From NCBI GenBank assembly GCA_033063855.1, contig CP093831.1, positions 18,228,001 through 18,292,000 on the forward strand: 64,000 nucleotides of DNA, in the 5' to 3' direction. A model generated the notes under the pieces. The model did not search any database and had not been told where the DNA came from. It was given only the letters and a program-made list of their open reading frames with translations. Position numbers and translations under genes: made by a program. Positions 45,928 to 60,000 of the stretch are shown here, piece after piece. Within the stretch, counting starts at the first letter, position 1. Each line of letters opens with the position of its first letter. The stretch is from Smittia aterrima. Lineage: Eukaryota; Arthropoda; Insecta; Diptera; Chironomidae.

Positions 45928-48900
45928 CTATTGAATCACACAACATTTCTTTCCTTTCTTCTTCTTCTCATCAATCACTACACAACTCGCTGATTGCGGA
46001 CCGGGAACAGTTTGATTCGATACTTGCTGTTGTTCTTTGCCTGTGTCGCCATTTGCCGCAGCTTTCTGTGGAGATTTTGTACCGTTTGATTGATTGAGAA
46101 GCGGCGACACCTAAAATTGAAATCGATTAGATTAAATTTTCCGGAAGTTCTTGTCGAATGAATGAAGGCTCAATCGACTTTTCAAATCACCTCAAGTTTT
46201 GTCGCACCGTCGACGACTGTCGTGCCATTTGCTTCGTGACTACCGTTCGTGTGATTTCCATTTAATAACAATTGATCTCCGGTCGGTGTAATTGGCTTTC
46301 CGCCTGAAAAAATGAACGAAATTATTTTCGACATTCGATGTCTGGGTTTCGCAATAGAAAATTACCTTTAATAAGATTCACTATCTCGTCTGCTTCCCTT
46401 GACAAGTCTCCGTCGGGTCTGAAGGGATTGTCCCATCCTGAATCAGTACTAGAAAATATAAAACAAATCATTTTGTGTTAGTTTAGTTTGATGCTAACTT
46501 CCGTTGTCAAGATGATTAACTCAATCAATCAAACTTCTACCTAAACTGCTTTTTCCTCTCAATCTTATCATAATGATATTCATCTTTAGGAACGGAGTAG
46601 ACATAATATAAAGTGCCACCATGAGACGACTGTGATGGACTTATTGTGGTTTTATTTATCATCGTTCTTTGCTTTTAAAAAAGTTTGGTTCCTTGAATCA
46701 CTCACGAACGCTCCGCAAACTTTGCAAAGCTCATCTCATTAATTTTTAGTTCGACTCCGAAAACTTTCACAATCCTTTTTGAACTTCGAGAATAAACAAA
46801 TAAAATTATTCGTCCGGAAAATTCATTTCAATTGAGGGAAAACTTTCTCCTATTCACTAAAATGTTAATCGAGGCGAAAACGGAAAATCACGGAGCACTT
46901 AAGTTTCTTTTTTGCCTTTTTAAATGTCAAGTTTAACTCGATTCTCTTCTCTCGTGCTTGCGTTGTGCATTGGATCCCTTTCAAATGTGGGTTAGTGGAA
47001 TTTCCTCACGCATACAAGCTTCCGTCCGAATCAGAAAAGCTTGAACTAACACAAACGCGCAGATTCATGTCCCATTGACCGACAAACGATATTAATCAGC
47101 GATGGACAAATCGCATTTCCGTCAATAAGATTTGGAAAAACGCGTAAAGGAATCGAACGAAAGAGAAGCTCAAATAAACAAACAAACGAGACGAAATAAC
47201 TTTCACTCGCTCGAGGGCGTTGAGAAGGAAAATTGGCAGCAATTGATTTTCATGTCAAGTTTACCCGCCGACGACGGTTTTGACAGCCTAACTGTCGTTT
47301 ATCACTAACACATTTGAGTACGAATATTTTCCATGGATTCACGGCGTCGATTTCGCAACGAGAGATCAAAAGAATCTGTCGAATATTTCTGGTTAGCTTC
47401 GGAAAGTGTTCGCACGAGTCTTCTTGATGTGTTTTACATCTATTTTCAAGCGCGCCGCAACAAGATTCTAGCCGACAACGTCTCAACTATTTCCAAACTC
47501 TAAATCGCTTTTCTCGTTTTATATTTGTTAGGATTTTGCTTTTTTTCTTTGCATATGAGGAATTTTCCTTCGCACGTGTAGTTGTGTGATTGTATAAAAT
47601 TATTTTTTCAGATGTTGCCAACTTGTTTTCACAATAGCGCGTCGAGAGAGTTCTCCAAAAATGTTTTTATAAAATAAATTTAATGTCTTGACGCTTAATA
47701 TTACGCGATTGTCTCTTCATCGATTTTCCGTTTCGCGAATACGAGAAATTTTTCTTTTATTTTTCATACACTAAAGCGTTCAGGGAAATGCCGCGCAATT
47801 TTCGTCGAATTTCGCGTGCAACTCGAACAACATCAAAACAAAAACTGAGAGAAGAAAATTTATCGTCTTTTTCCCTTTAAGATTTTCTCATTTTTAGTTT
47901 AACGCATGCGCACTGAGTTCTCAAAAAAACGACGAATTTTCTCTGGAAAGTCACGTTCTTCGAGTGAAAAACGCTTTAACAAGGTGTTCACATTTACGTG
48001 AATAATGTGACGAGTGAGCAGGCTGAAGAGACGTCAACGAATAAGAAGAGTACCGAACGATTACGAAATCATGTTCTATTCCTGTCACGTTGGAGAAATG
48101 CAGAATGCAACTTGTTTGTTCGGTTAATGACGATATTCGTGTTCTTTCAGGCCCACTCGATTTTATTTTCAAATTTGTAAGTTATGTATTTCCATCCACA
48201 GTTCATGAGAGGCGACGTTAACATGTTTTGTGCGTTAAAACGAATGCAAATATTGTTTTTTTTTAGGGAAATGCCTATGCGTCAAAGAAAAAAACTCTCA
48301 AAGCAATCTGGAGATTTTTGAATATTTATTTCAACGCTCGCCAAATTTGTCTTAGGCTTTATTTCCAATTTAAGAACATTTTCAAAGTTCGCTGGCATGT
48401 TTCCCAAGTTTTCCATTTTCCTTGTCTCGTTAAACTTCATAAATCTTCGTTTATATCAAATATTCTGTCTACTTGACCTTAACACCATCAGCTCTGCCAT
48501 TTGAGAAGCCGCAAGTTTGTGATCAAGCAAACAAACTGAATAAACAACGATGAACTCATTTTCCATCGTGTCCGATCGTAAATTACGATTTACAATCAAA
48601 GGCAAGGCAGATGCACGTTGGAATCTTCATTGAAATATTTCTAAATGTTCGTTCGAGAACATTTTTCTTGCGCTACAAGTTTTCAACAGGTTGGAAAAAT
48701 AAAAAGAAAATCTTTTCTCTTTTTTTAAGCAATCGAAGATTCTAAATTTAATTCTGAGACGATTCACGAAGATTTATGAACACATTGCCATTAAGTTAAA
48801 TTCATTATGTCGACGTTGATTATCCCTTGCAGCGAGTTTATTGAACTCTTCATCTGTCCTCGACTGATTTTTCGCTATTAAGCCGCACTAATCACAACTT

Positions 48901-51900
48901 TTATGCTTTTTATTGCCGCAACTAAACCCATCAAAAGAATCTTCTCCCCCTCAGTTCGGAATGACAAGAAAACTCATTAAAAGATCTCATTATTGAGTAG
49001 AAATAGTTTAAAGCCTCGAGGACTCTCAAAACTATGATAGAATTTTATGAAAAGAGAGAGATGTCGTTGAACTGAAAGCTGTAAGAACCTAAAGAAAATC
49101 AATTTCTTACAATGGCGCTCTCAAACAACTTTCAATGAACTCATCCAAATGTGGATCACTGGGACAATGAAACGACGTAGTTTACTTCAGGGAAGGAAAA
49201 AACTGAAAGTTGCATGCGATTCTTCATTAATTTTCTTTTCAGATGCCAGTACGACGATAACGCTTGTGCCAAGTACAGGATTAAAGAGCTTTTCGAAACA
49301 AATGTTTGTGAAAGTCGAGCACGCAAATGAGAAACGGAACGTGGCTTTCACCCTGGACAGCAGCGGCACTTTATAAAGCTTTTATTACTCAATTTCGTCT
49401 TCTACGACAATTCAATTAATTTTCAACTTTAATTATCGAAATTCGCTTCAACTTTTATCTCTATTTGATTCAATCAACCGCGATCAACTGATTTGACATC
49501 GCGTAGCTCTTCCATAAAGAGCACACGAAAAAATATCGAGATTTCCATCGAGAGACGATACAATGCGGTTTACAATAAACAGTCGAGGCTATTAAATAGC
49601 ACGAAAAAATCTAATCTAATTAGAAGGTTGGGTATCGGAAAGCAAACACGAGGTTGGGTTTGAGCTCTCGATTTATGGCTATTGTATTACTAGCGAGATT
49701 CATTAGTTAGAGGAACTTTACGAGGAAGTGAAAGCGGCGTAGATTGCAATTGTTGGATTGAGCGGACGAGAATTTCCTTCTTACCTAATTTGTCTATCAT
49801 AATCCGGTGCTAATACCGTGGCCGTCATTTTACTGTCTGTCTCGTTCGGATTTTGTAAGAACGAGTCGATCAAGGAGTTGTTGTTGAAGTAATTATCACC
49901 GAAGTAGAACTGATTATCGCTGCTGGGCGGACTAATCTGCTGCGGTTTACTACTTTGGAAGAATGTTACGCGAACTTTCGATCGCTCTAACCTGAAACAG
50001 AATAAAAAGAAAACAAAAGCGTAAATTAATCGTTAATCATCCAATTGAGTTGAGAAGGAGGAATTTTGTTATAACTTATAAGTGCGCGAGAAAAACTAAA
50101 AATAATTCAACGGAAAACTTGCGATTCATTGTAGGTGAAAATTATGCTATTTTAGGTCGTTAAAGGTTAGGTAAATGTTTTCATAGCAAAGGACTGTGAA
50201 GAAACTTTTTTTCGGTTCGTTCGGCGCGTGTTATAATAATATCAAAAAGATTTCGTTTAGCTTTCCAAGCAGAAGAAAATCTGTTGAAAGAAACGCGATT
50301 TTCACATTCTTTATCGTTCGCAATAATGTTTATGTTATGCAAGTCTCTTCCCGCCTCTTCTCAAATGCTCCTCATCAAGTAAACAAAAGAGTTTTCCATC
50401 ATACAAAGTTGTTTTCCTCTTTTTTCTAAAGCCAGAAACAGAGACTTGAACATTTCGGCGCCTTCGATGTTATGCAATCGCAGAAATTCTGTTTTAGCCT
50501 GGAGAGCTTCATCGATTGGGACAGAGCAACGTTGACTGCGCAAACAAACGATGAAAATAACTTTATGATCGTTCCGAGGCGTGACACTCCTTTATCATGA
50601 CCCAATTTACGAAAGAGGGAAGATATGATGTTAAACACTTTGAGATGCGACGTGACGACACGTATTGAGATATTTTTTGCCTTTTATGCAAATACCGATG
50701 ACCTAATCTATTTGAAATCGCTCGAACACGAGTTTGTGTGTTACTGGTGTCAACTGAAGTTGAACTTTGATAGAGAACGAAATTCGGAACTAATTCCATT
50801 TGAAGCTAATCAAACAAAGGTTCGCTACGACTACGGGCAATGAGAAATAAACAAATATTTATTTTTGCACCGTCCAAAACAAACTCGACGCGCATATCAG
50901 GCCACACACTTATGACATTTTATTATCAACAACAACCAATTCGTTCTACGTTGGTAGTTTAATGAAAGTGACCGACCCGTGGCAGATAATTTCCTGAGCG
51001 GTTTAATCATCATTTCAAATGCAGACTCCACTGGAGCTTCGAGTTCGAATCAAGTTGACCTTTAACTACGAACGATTCTCATGCGATGACGTAACCCGAT
51101 AGAATGGAGATTTCGCGATCTATTGGCGACTCGTTCAGCAGAACATGGAGTTGAATGAGAATTAAGTTTGCTAGAACTCACAAGTTTTGTTGGTATCGCT
51201 GTTATGGTCAATATATCTTAATTAACTGACTTGTTTGCGTCGTCCAAGTTACCGAATGTAAACATTTTATGGCCATCGTGTTTCATATGATGACGGAATC
51301 GGAACGCGTTGGAATCGAAATCGAAAACATTTTGCTTGCCCTTGACATCCAAACGCCAAACATGAAGAAAAACTGCAAGAAACCGGTCCATCGATGTAAA
51401 ACCAGTTTCTGCAATACGCGTTCTTTTAGACGTAAGGTCATCAGTCAGTTGATGACAAATCAGCTTAATTCGCGTTGTGAATTGATGAATCTACAAAGTT
51501 AAAACGCTCGTTCAGCTTGACACGTTTTCGAAAGTAAACAACTTGAAACATTCCGGAGATGATTTAATTCCTTTAAGAGATAAACGCGAATCTTCAAATG
51601 AATGACATCAACTGCAGCAATAATTATTGAATGAACGAATTAGTTGAAGACTCGCACACAAGTAGACTTTCGCAATTAATGAATGAATTGAACGACATCG
51701 TCTGATACACCCGATGATGTAATTTAATTTCATGACTTGAAACATTTTTTTTGCAATAATAATTCACAGACTGAACGACATATGGGAAATCTAATTTATT
51801 CCACAACATGCTGCAGATGGAAAAGCGTCATCCAACAACTGACGATAATCTCCATCAATGCAATTTCACACGTTACGCCGTGAATTAATACAATTTGTTT

Positions 51901-54900
51901 CCTTCATCGTCTGAATTTTAATCAGAAATGTGAAATTGCGCTCGAGTTGTCAAGTCTTTGAGTTCAGGGTCTCGCCCGACGTGATAACTTGTCGCCGAAG
52001 CTTCTCGCAATCAAATTTCACAAATATTTTTCGTTTCGTTGAAGCTCAAGTGAAGCGGAAAAGCGAGCCTAACGTAGATTGAACTATTTTTACACGAACG
52101 ATGGGTAATTAAGCTTGTCAACCAAAACACAATTCAACACTTGAACCGATCATGGGTCGTTCCTTTCTAATTCCAACAATTTAAATGAATCATTTGCTTT
52201 GTTTTCTTTTACAAACTTAACAACAGTTGTAGCAACACCGACATTTCAATCACCGGCGGTTTTCACCTGTTTAAGTTGCACAAAAACGAATCATCGACCT
52301 CCCTGCACTTGACAGGCACATTAATAAAACCAAATGAAAATAGACGAGTTTAATTATTTCAGCTATGCACGGAATGGAAACCAAAAAAATCCCCAAAATA
52401 ATGTTCTGCTTTTTTGGTCGAAGCCCTCGTGACAGATTGTCGCGGTGATTGAAGTGACATGATGCCGGTCTATTGCTCAACGATAACATTTTAAACTCGC
52501 GTATATTGCTAACCGGCCACACTGGCAACACTGGCCACAAAGAGGCTTTAGAAATTGAAGCAGCAATTCGATTGGAAAGCCGTTTCCGGTAACGAATAAA
52601 GTGATGATCGTAAAGCTTCTGTTTTGATCACTCTCTTCGTCATCGTCATTGCCGGTCTGAAACACACGCAAAAACAAGTGAGAGATCTCGCATATCATCA
52701 GAATGGAAACTTTTTTGATGGATGCTGAGAACGAAACGCTGCCACGTTTGCGAAACTGTAGGAAGAGAGATTACGAAATATTTTTTCATTTTGTTGCGCA
52801 ACTCTTGAATAAAATGTTTCGATTGAAGTCGAGAAGATTTTTTCTCCAAAATCTGCAACAATCGAGAATGTCAGACGTTGGTGAGATTTCCAGACAGATT
52901 TTCGCACGCAAACCGGCAGTGAAGGAAATTATCGAGGAAATGAATTTTCTCGAACTGACACTGAACAGACGTCGAAGCGATTCTTATTTTTTTTCTCGCT
53001 TCCGATGTTATTTTGATGATTTGACTAATGCTTAAGCTTTTCGATCTGTTTACTTTTGATGATCAAAATGCGAAAAAGCGAATGTTTCCCCTCAAAGTGA
53101 TTTCAGCTCGCGAATGAGATTCTCATAATATTTATTTTCAGTTTTGTTACGTCAGAAACTTTTGTGAAGAAACTGAGAAAGAGTAGGAACTCAATTCACA
53201 CAAACGAACAGTTATATCAGATGTGTTTGAGGTTTCAATTATCACTAATCAGTCATTCCCTTAGTTTGGATCGTCAGCTGAGACATGAGAAGACGAGTAA
53301 GGAAGTCTTTAGACTTGTAAAGTCGAGTCAACTCGTCATTCTTACATCTCATCGCAACATTCTTCACTTCGAAGTTTTAAAATTCATTCAATCACGTTCT
53401 CGGTCGTGATATTATTTTTCCTTCATTTTAATGACGATTACAAGACATGAGAACAAACAAATCGCCGAGTAATTAAAGGAGAAAACATGCTGCTATGCTA
53501 AGCTCAACGATTTTAATGACAAAACTGTTTCCAGCATCAAATTAATGAAAAATCCCTCGAGCGAATTAATTTTCTTTTAATGACATTAACAGTTGCAAAC
53601 ATGAATGAAAGTTTTTTGTTGCTAACAATGATTTATTACAAGTTGAAATCCGGATGATCTTAATGCGATCTACAGCGGATTGTGACCGACAGACCTTGTG
53701 GTTTGAGAAACTTTTCTTTTTCAAAAGAAAACACAAAAAATTCAAATCGAATGTTGCGTAATTTTCAATTAACATCACCTTGAAGATTTCTTGAAAGAAT
53801 TCTCGGCATTTCAGAAACTTTTTCTCATAAACAAGAAGAGAAACTGCTGATGTCATTGCCATGCCCAAAAAACTAAGAGAAAACATCGAAAAGTCGATGA
53901 TCCCATTGGCATTGAAAATGGCGAAAGCCTTAAAAATGCTAATGAAATTGTCCGGGAATTAAATTTTCAAGACGTTTCATTTTCTGCACAAATTTGACGC
54001 CTACGAGTTTTTTCATCAACGTGATTGATTTAATTGAGCTCTAGAGTATCGCACAGCGAGAAATTCTCATTAAAACTAAAGTTGTTTTACTCCACTTGAG
54101 TTGTGGAAATTTTTGTTAAATGCATGAAGTAGTAAATTGTTGCTTTTTGCTCAAGAGATGTTTTCGAGTGACTAAATTAAAGAACAGGCCCCTTCATGGA
54201 AGCCAGCAAAGTCCCGTTAGTAAATGAAAACGAGAGTAAAAAAGTAATTAAAACTCTTGCAGTGTAGTTACATAAATCGAGTGTTTTTGAGCAAACTTTA
54301 GGCTGATTCTTGCGATTATGCAAACTGATTTGGGTTAGCGATTAGCTTTGAAGCTGCTGTCAGCATCCGAATGCAGCCGCCTTTCGCTCATGTAAATTCT
54401 TTCATTAGCGGATTCTCTTTCGTTTTGTGTATTCCAGAAATGAAACTCTTCATCACATTTGCACAAGCTAAAGTAAAACGCCGACGAGAATAAATTCTCT
54501 TTAATTTATCTCGCGCCGACATCAGCGATGTCGATTTTAATTAATATTTATCTCCATTTGCAACACTTTATTGGAAATTATAGAGAAATTGCATAAATAA
54601 GTTAACTGCCGTTTCTTTACGATGCTCTAAGTTTCAATTAACTCATGAGACTAAACGAGATTTCAATTATCATAAGTTTATGTTAGCACAATAACGATCA
54701 CTGTCATGCTGTCTACTTAAGTCAATAACGTCTTGCAGCACTCGTCGATTTCTTATCGCTCTTAGTCAAACAGCATTTAAATCATTGCGAAGCTAATTTT
54801 ACAGCGAGCGCAGCTGATAACGCAAAACACGCGTCTTTCTTATAATCCCGAAAATAAATTCAAGCTACGTTGCCAAATTATCGTAAAAAGAACAAGAAGA

Positions 54901-57088
54901 AGTAAGCCACGTTCATTTTTAATTCACCCCAAAAATAAACGAAAGAAGTTTTATTCTGGGATTAATATTTATGACTCTGTTCCGAAATAGAGAAAACATT
55001 GAACGAAACAAGTCGGTGCATTAAAATTCAGTTTACAACATAACGAATGCAATAAAAAAGTGTTGGGTGAATTAAAATGTACAAATGAAGGTTCAAGAAA
55101 CAAGCAGCTCGGAAGACAAATGGGAAGTGAAGTCATTCAACTTCATCGGAGGTTATGAGCATTTCGCGGGGCTTCTTGGGATCTTTAGCAAATTGGCAAG
55201 AAGTTCGCTGAGGTTTTAGAAGCAATTTATGTCTTTTGTTCGTGACCTCGCACCCAGAAACCAACTTTCAATAAAAGTCATAATCGATGAGGCTAGAAAC
55301 TGATGAAACCGCCTCATTCGGTAACAAAGAATCGATTGTTCAATGTTCATTACTTCTGCTTATCAATCTTTAATGCTTGTGAGTTTCCATTTATCTTCGC
55401 TTAAAAAAATTATTACACAATGCACGCAAGTTACAAACAAATACGTAAAGGGGAGACTGACTGCAGGAAGACTAAGCGGGAAGTCTGGAGAAGTCATGGA
55501 GAAGTTCGACTTTAATCAAATTCAATCAATCAGACAAACCTAAAGTTTAATTAAAAAATCTCGTCAGCCTCGGAGCGCCCGCGGTCAAGGTTAACCAAGT
55601 CAATCGATTCAATCAATAGGCAATGCATCGACTCGAAACTGCACAATAAATCATTTCATCGCACGCACATAAAGCCAATCCTTTCAACATTGCCATCTGT
55701 TCCATCTGCACTGAGATTTTTGTTTTTGTGTGTCTTTTCCCTCGTGTGCCCTTGAAATCATCTCTTTTGCGTATTTATTTTATAAGAAAACACTCTTGTG
55801 AGTCGAAAAAGAAAGAACACTTGGAGTTACTTCTCGAAAATATGATTCGCCTGTTTGAGTTTGATATTTACAAAGTTTCGCAACAATCACGAAGTAAATA
55901 TTTTTGTGAGTGACATCACCTGACGATAATCAGATGGAGTGAGAGACGGAAAACAATTGAACGTTCATGTCATAGCCAACAGATATCAACTTGGGCTTCT
56001 TTTTATCGTTTGCGTTTGCGCGGTAATCACAGGTTTTTGAGGCAATCCGCCTTTGGCTCCGATTAACTGCTCATTTCCCGTCGTGTTTCGAATTGAGCTC
56101 GGTCAAATTTGCATGAAGTTGTGGTTTCCGCTATCACTTTACGCACCCGAATCGACGAAACACACCCAAAAAGAAAGCTTTTGCAAGTGATTTTTCTTTC
56201 ACTGATTGACCTTGAATCAACTAAATATTTTTAGATAAAATTATGGAAACGAATCAAAGGTTAAACGATAGTTTTTCTCTTTAGCTTCGTGAAAATAATC
56301 TTATCACTTTTATAAATCGAAATATCTTAACGATGACTCACTTGTTCACTCTGAACTCTCGCTCTCTTCACAAGATCAAATTATTTAATCACTTTCAAGA
56401 GTCTTCTTGAATTCAGCCAAAAAATATTCTTCTTCTTCTAGCACAAACAAGAACCAACTTTATAAAATATTTTAGATGGAACACATATTCCTCTGCTTTG
56501 CGCCCAAGTTTTGGCTTTAATTGAACGAAATTGAAATGCTCGTCGAGTGGAAAGGAAAATAATTTTTCTTCCTCTGGTGTATTTTGTTACTCTGAACTGT
56601 TTTATTTTTGGACATGCGCTGTTTTTCCGCTTTTTATTACTTTATCGTGCTAGTGTGAATGTTTTTCCAAAGCCGAGGATATTTCGATGATAAGATGCAC
56701 TTTGCAATGTCGAATCGTTTCGCGATGACGTTTCAGTAATAAAACAACCGGGAGATTTCACAATTAATTTTACTCGCGGAGTATGTCGTGTCTCGTTCAC
56801 ATTCAATTCTTGACTAAACAACGACTATATGAAACAAGAAAAATATTTTTTGCATCCGAAACTCTCAAAAGTTTCGTTAAAAACCTCGCAATTGTTTCAT
56901 CGTTCAAAAGGTTTACTTACTCTTCCTGTAGCTCGATTCCACTGTCGTTCAGATCATTTTCCTTTGACGCTGAATCCGTTGGATTCGTGCTTGAGAAGAA
57001 TTCACGTTCAGCATGTTCAGGAAGTGGCGTCGGTGTCTCGAAAATTAATGTTTCGACCATCGAGCCCTTTGACGATCCAAAAGAAACT
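45928..57088 (-). CDS. Prenylated (CaaX) protein of unknown function, long introns, alternative upstream exons; 5' end missing
   Basis: Minus-strand exons that join in phase: 57088-56921, 49991-49785, 46448-46366, 46303-46191 and 46110-45928, about 250 aa. An alternative first exon at 46662-46541 also joins to 46448 with the same phase. The visible protein runs through GSMVETLIFETPTPLPE, a Ser/Asn/Gln-rich part, then a compact conserved-looking block GWDNPFRPDGDLSREADEIV with NLIKGGKPITPTG. An Asn/Thr-rich tail follows and ends VVIDEKKKKGKKCCVIQ. The last four residues, CVIQ, are a CaaX box (Gln favours farnesylation), preceded by a second Cys and a Lys-rich patch. Such tails anchor proteins to the inner plasma membrane. 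The layout recalls paralemmin-like membrane adaptors, but I cannot assign a family. Exon 57088 has an AG acceptor in phase 2, so at least one more 5' exon exists. Confidence 0.72.
46541..46662 (-). CDS. Alternative first coding exon of the CaaX protein gene
   Basis: ATG at 46662 opens 40 codons, starting MINKTTISPSQSSHGGTLYY and continuing VYSVPKDEYHYDKIERKKQF, then AG and a GTAGAA donor. The phase (two bases, AG) is the same as at the end of the exon at 49991-49785, so either can splice to the common exon at 46448. There is no good acceptor in front of this ATG, so it looks like an initiating exon from a downstream promoter. It would give a short isoform of about 166 aa with a Tyr-rich N-terminus and the same prenylated tail. 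Confidence 0.6.
46663..49784. other. Intron or promoter region of the CaaX protein gene
   Basis: No further exon is recognised. It lies between the common 3' exons and the exon at 49991-49785 and should contain the promoter for the short isoform. Confidence 0.4.
49992..56920. other. Long intron of the CaaX protein gene
   Basis: It joins exons 57088-56921 and 49991-49785. The GTAAGT donor and TTTCAG acceptor are both good. Open frames within, such as the plus-strand 110 codons at 52703-53035, show no family signal and are not called. Confidence 0.5.
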
Positions 57089-60000
57089 CTGAAAGAATAA
57101 AAAGGTAATCAATAAGTTTATAGAATATTAAATGTAAACGGGAGGATTCTAGAGCTCGCTGCACTCTCTATTTTACAAATCGTTACTTTGTTTTATTTTT
57201 TTTTTCACCCAGGGGAATCCGAGAACGACTTAACCAGAATCTGGGTCAACAAAGCATGCAATTGCGCTTGACGTGAAAATGAGAGTTTCATTCTATGGAA
57301 AATGAGAGTTTCCATGTTGACGAAGAGTTGACTTATTTGCGTAATTGTAGATTTGATTCACACAATTTTATAACTTGAATAGCTTTAAAACACGCTCCTC
57401 GCTTTTCAAACAACAACGTGTCCAAAAATTAATTTTCCCTGGTTGATATTGTAAATGGTTAACTATTGTCAACATCCCGTTTAGGTTTTGCAACTGATAC
57501 TCATCGCAACAAAAGAGAAGGAAAAAGCATCTCGAAGTAGGCTAATTCATGCTCATTACGTCGCTCGTGTTGTCGACTAGGAAATAGCGGCTGCCCACTG
57601 AAACGAAACCGAGCGTCGGTGCTGTTGACATTTTTTGGACATAAAAATCAAACTTTTTGCCAAAAGAAAGTTAAAAAAAATGCAAATTTCAAAGCTTCTC
57701 GTTATGTCAATATTTGAATCTAAATTAATGAAGTCACTCTCTTGGAATCCTTTTCAAACACAATGCGATTAAAGATTCTCCAAATGAAAACAAGGCGTGG
57801 AGAAGTTTAAAAGCGATTTCGATTCTATTCTCATTGCCACATGACTCATCGAGAGTTTCATGTTACCATTACACCGCATGTTGATTTAACAACATTTCGT
57901 GTTGATTAAATTACTTGAAGCATTGGAAATTCCTCTGATTGACACTTAAACATTCTTAAAGCTGAGATGCCACCGTTCGTTAAGTGTTTTCCTTTGCCAT
58001 CTCAGCACCAACTGGAAGGTCATCAATCAAAATAATTGTGAAGACATCTCAAAGCCCAGATTTAACTCGAAGCTTGATATAATCTCACCAAAAATGAGAA
58101 AGAATTCACGCTTTTGTGTTTGAAGCTAGATCTCAATGAGAAGAGATTGAAATTCCTCACGGTTCATAAAGTTAAGTCAGCCCGATGCGTGAGATTATAT
58201 TCTCATCGAAAATAACGTAAACACGCACAAATTGCGCAACTCTTTTCATTTCAGTCAAGATTTTCACCTTTCGAGTGAGTGAAGAAGAAGTGTCGAGGGA
58301 TATTGCGTCGTGGAGGTTTCTTCTTTGTTTACCTTCGAAATTCCTCGGAGAATCAGGCTCAAGGACACAACGAAAGCGTAATAAATCTTTCACCGAAACT
58401 AGTTCACTTCAATCTAATTCTTCACATCGCACGCTTAACCAGCAATAACAACAAATCACCGTTGTGTGCGACTGTGTGTCGATGAATTTGTCATAAAACA
58501 TTTTTTTTGATAGAGACATGATTTGTTGTCGAGTTTTCTGGTCTCTGATGATTTATTAAAATTATTTGCTGATACAAACAACCGGTAATATTGTTACAGG
58601 TTTTTGAGTTGGATTAAACTATAGTTCAAAGATACCAACTTAAGTTTCCTGCGATCTTAAATCCATTAATGATTACACGCTCCACTGAGTTTCCACCAAT
58701 AATCGCCTTAGGTATTTAATGCTTTTTCTTATCATCTCAGTCTAAATCTTCTAAATTGCCCTCAACAATGTTTCAATTCAATTCAATCTGGTCGAGTTGA
58801 ATGTACATCTTGGTGTTCGAGCTTAGGTGTGAAGCAACATCAAATGATGCAGCATGCGGAAGTCATAAAAAGTAATCGCAAACATAAAACAACTTGAGAA
58901 CATTTCGTTCACCTAAAAATTGACTAAATTGTGCAATTAAAGCAGTGAATATGTCGAAGAGCTGTTTATGTTTCATCAGAAGCTACTTTCCCGATTCATT
59001 ACAAGCCAGCACAGCCAAATAATATTTTCATCATCCAATAACATTCGAATGCGTTGTTAATTGCGCTTTCTCGACTTTAAACATTAACGGGAAGAGCTCG
59101 AGACTTTATCGCCGAATGATTTCAGGCTATTCATTTCTAAACTATCTTTTAATTGCTTCGAAAATGAAACAGAGAACTTTCATCAAATGGAATTGTGCAA
59201 GTTCACAAGTTTCCCTTCGTCGATCACTTTCTTCTCGTCGCGGATCATTTTTCGTCTCGTTTCGAATGATTTCGTGGAGAAAGATAGAAAGCAAAAACAT
59301 CAAAGTGATTGCGTTTCGTGTAGTTTTATGTACGTATTCTGTCAATGATTTGCGCTTTCGTTAACGTCTCTATGCAGGAAAACACAAAAACCACACGAGA
59401 AAACATAAAATTAAAATGCCATAAAAATTTAATTTAATCAAGCGAACTCTCTTTGCCGACCAGTGCCGCTCACGGCTTCGTGAGTCGAATCATGTTGAGC
59501 TAGAAGCGTCCGTCAACCGTTGGCGGTTGGAAAATTGTTTTCAATTAATTGGATTAGATCAGTTCATGTCCATAGCTCTCGTCTACGACTATTCTCACTT
59601 ACTTTATGACGGAAACTTTTTCATTATCGTTAGTTTCGCTTTATATATTGTTTGTTTGTAATAAAAATATCCTACACCAAAGTGAGCAGCAATAAGTCTC
59701 GATCAGAAAGACGTTAACTCGACTAAGAACATATTCACTTTAAAATATATTTCACGGTTCGTGAAGTGAACACCCAAAGAAATATTGAAACTTGAAGCTT
59801 CTGAAAATTTGATCAAAAAAATTTCTCGTAGATTTCCGGAGTTGTTGACTAACAAACTTCTAAGTATTTTGACATTACTGTCGAAAGCTTCCCAATAGCG
59901 AGAAACTTCAGAATTGACCCTAAAACATCATTCAATTGCAGGCAATGGAATGATGAATCTGCTTGAGACTCATCGCCTCAGCCATAAATCAATTTGAATG

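Noticed and set aside
46541..49991. Splicing of the exon at 49991-49785 into the MINKTT exon as an internal exon
   Set aside because: The nearest AG sites before that ATG are poor, and one of them gives an immediate in-frame stop; an alternative first exon fits better.
52703..53035. 110-codon plus-strand open frame
   Set aside because: No family signal, lies in the long intron of the CaaX gene, no splice or promoter support.
56783..57100. Plus-strand 105-codon open frame
   Set aside because: It is antisense to the coding exon at 57088-56921, whose phase and splice sites fit the CaaX gene.
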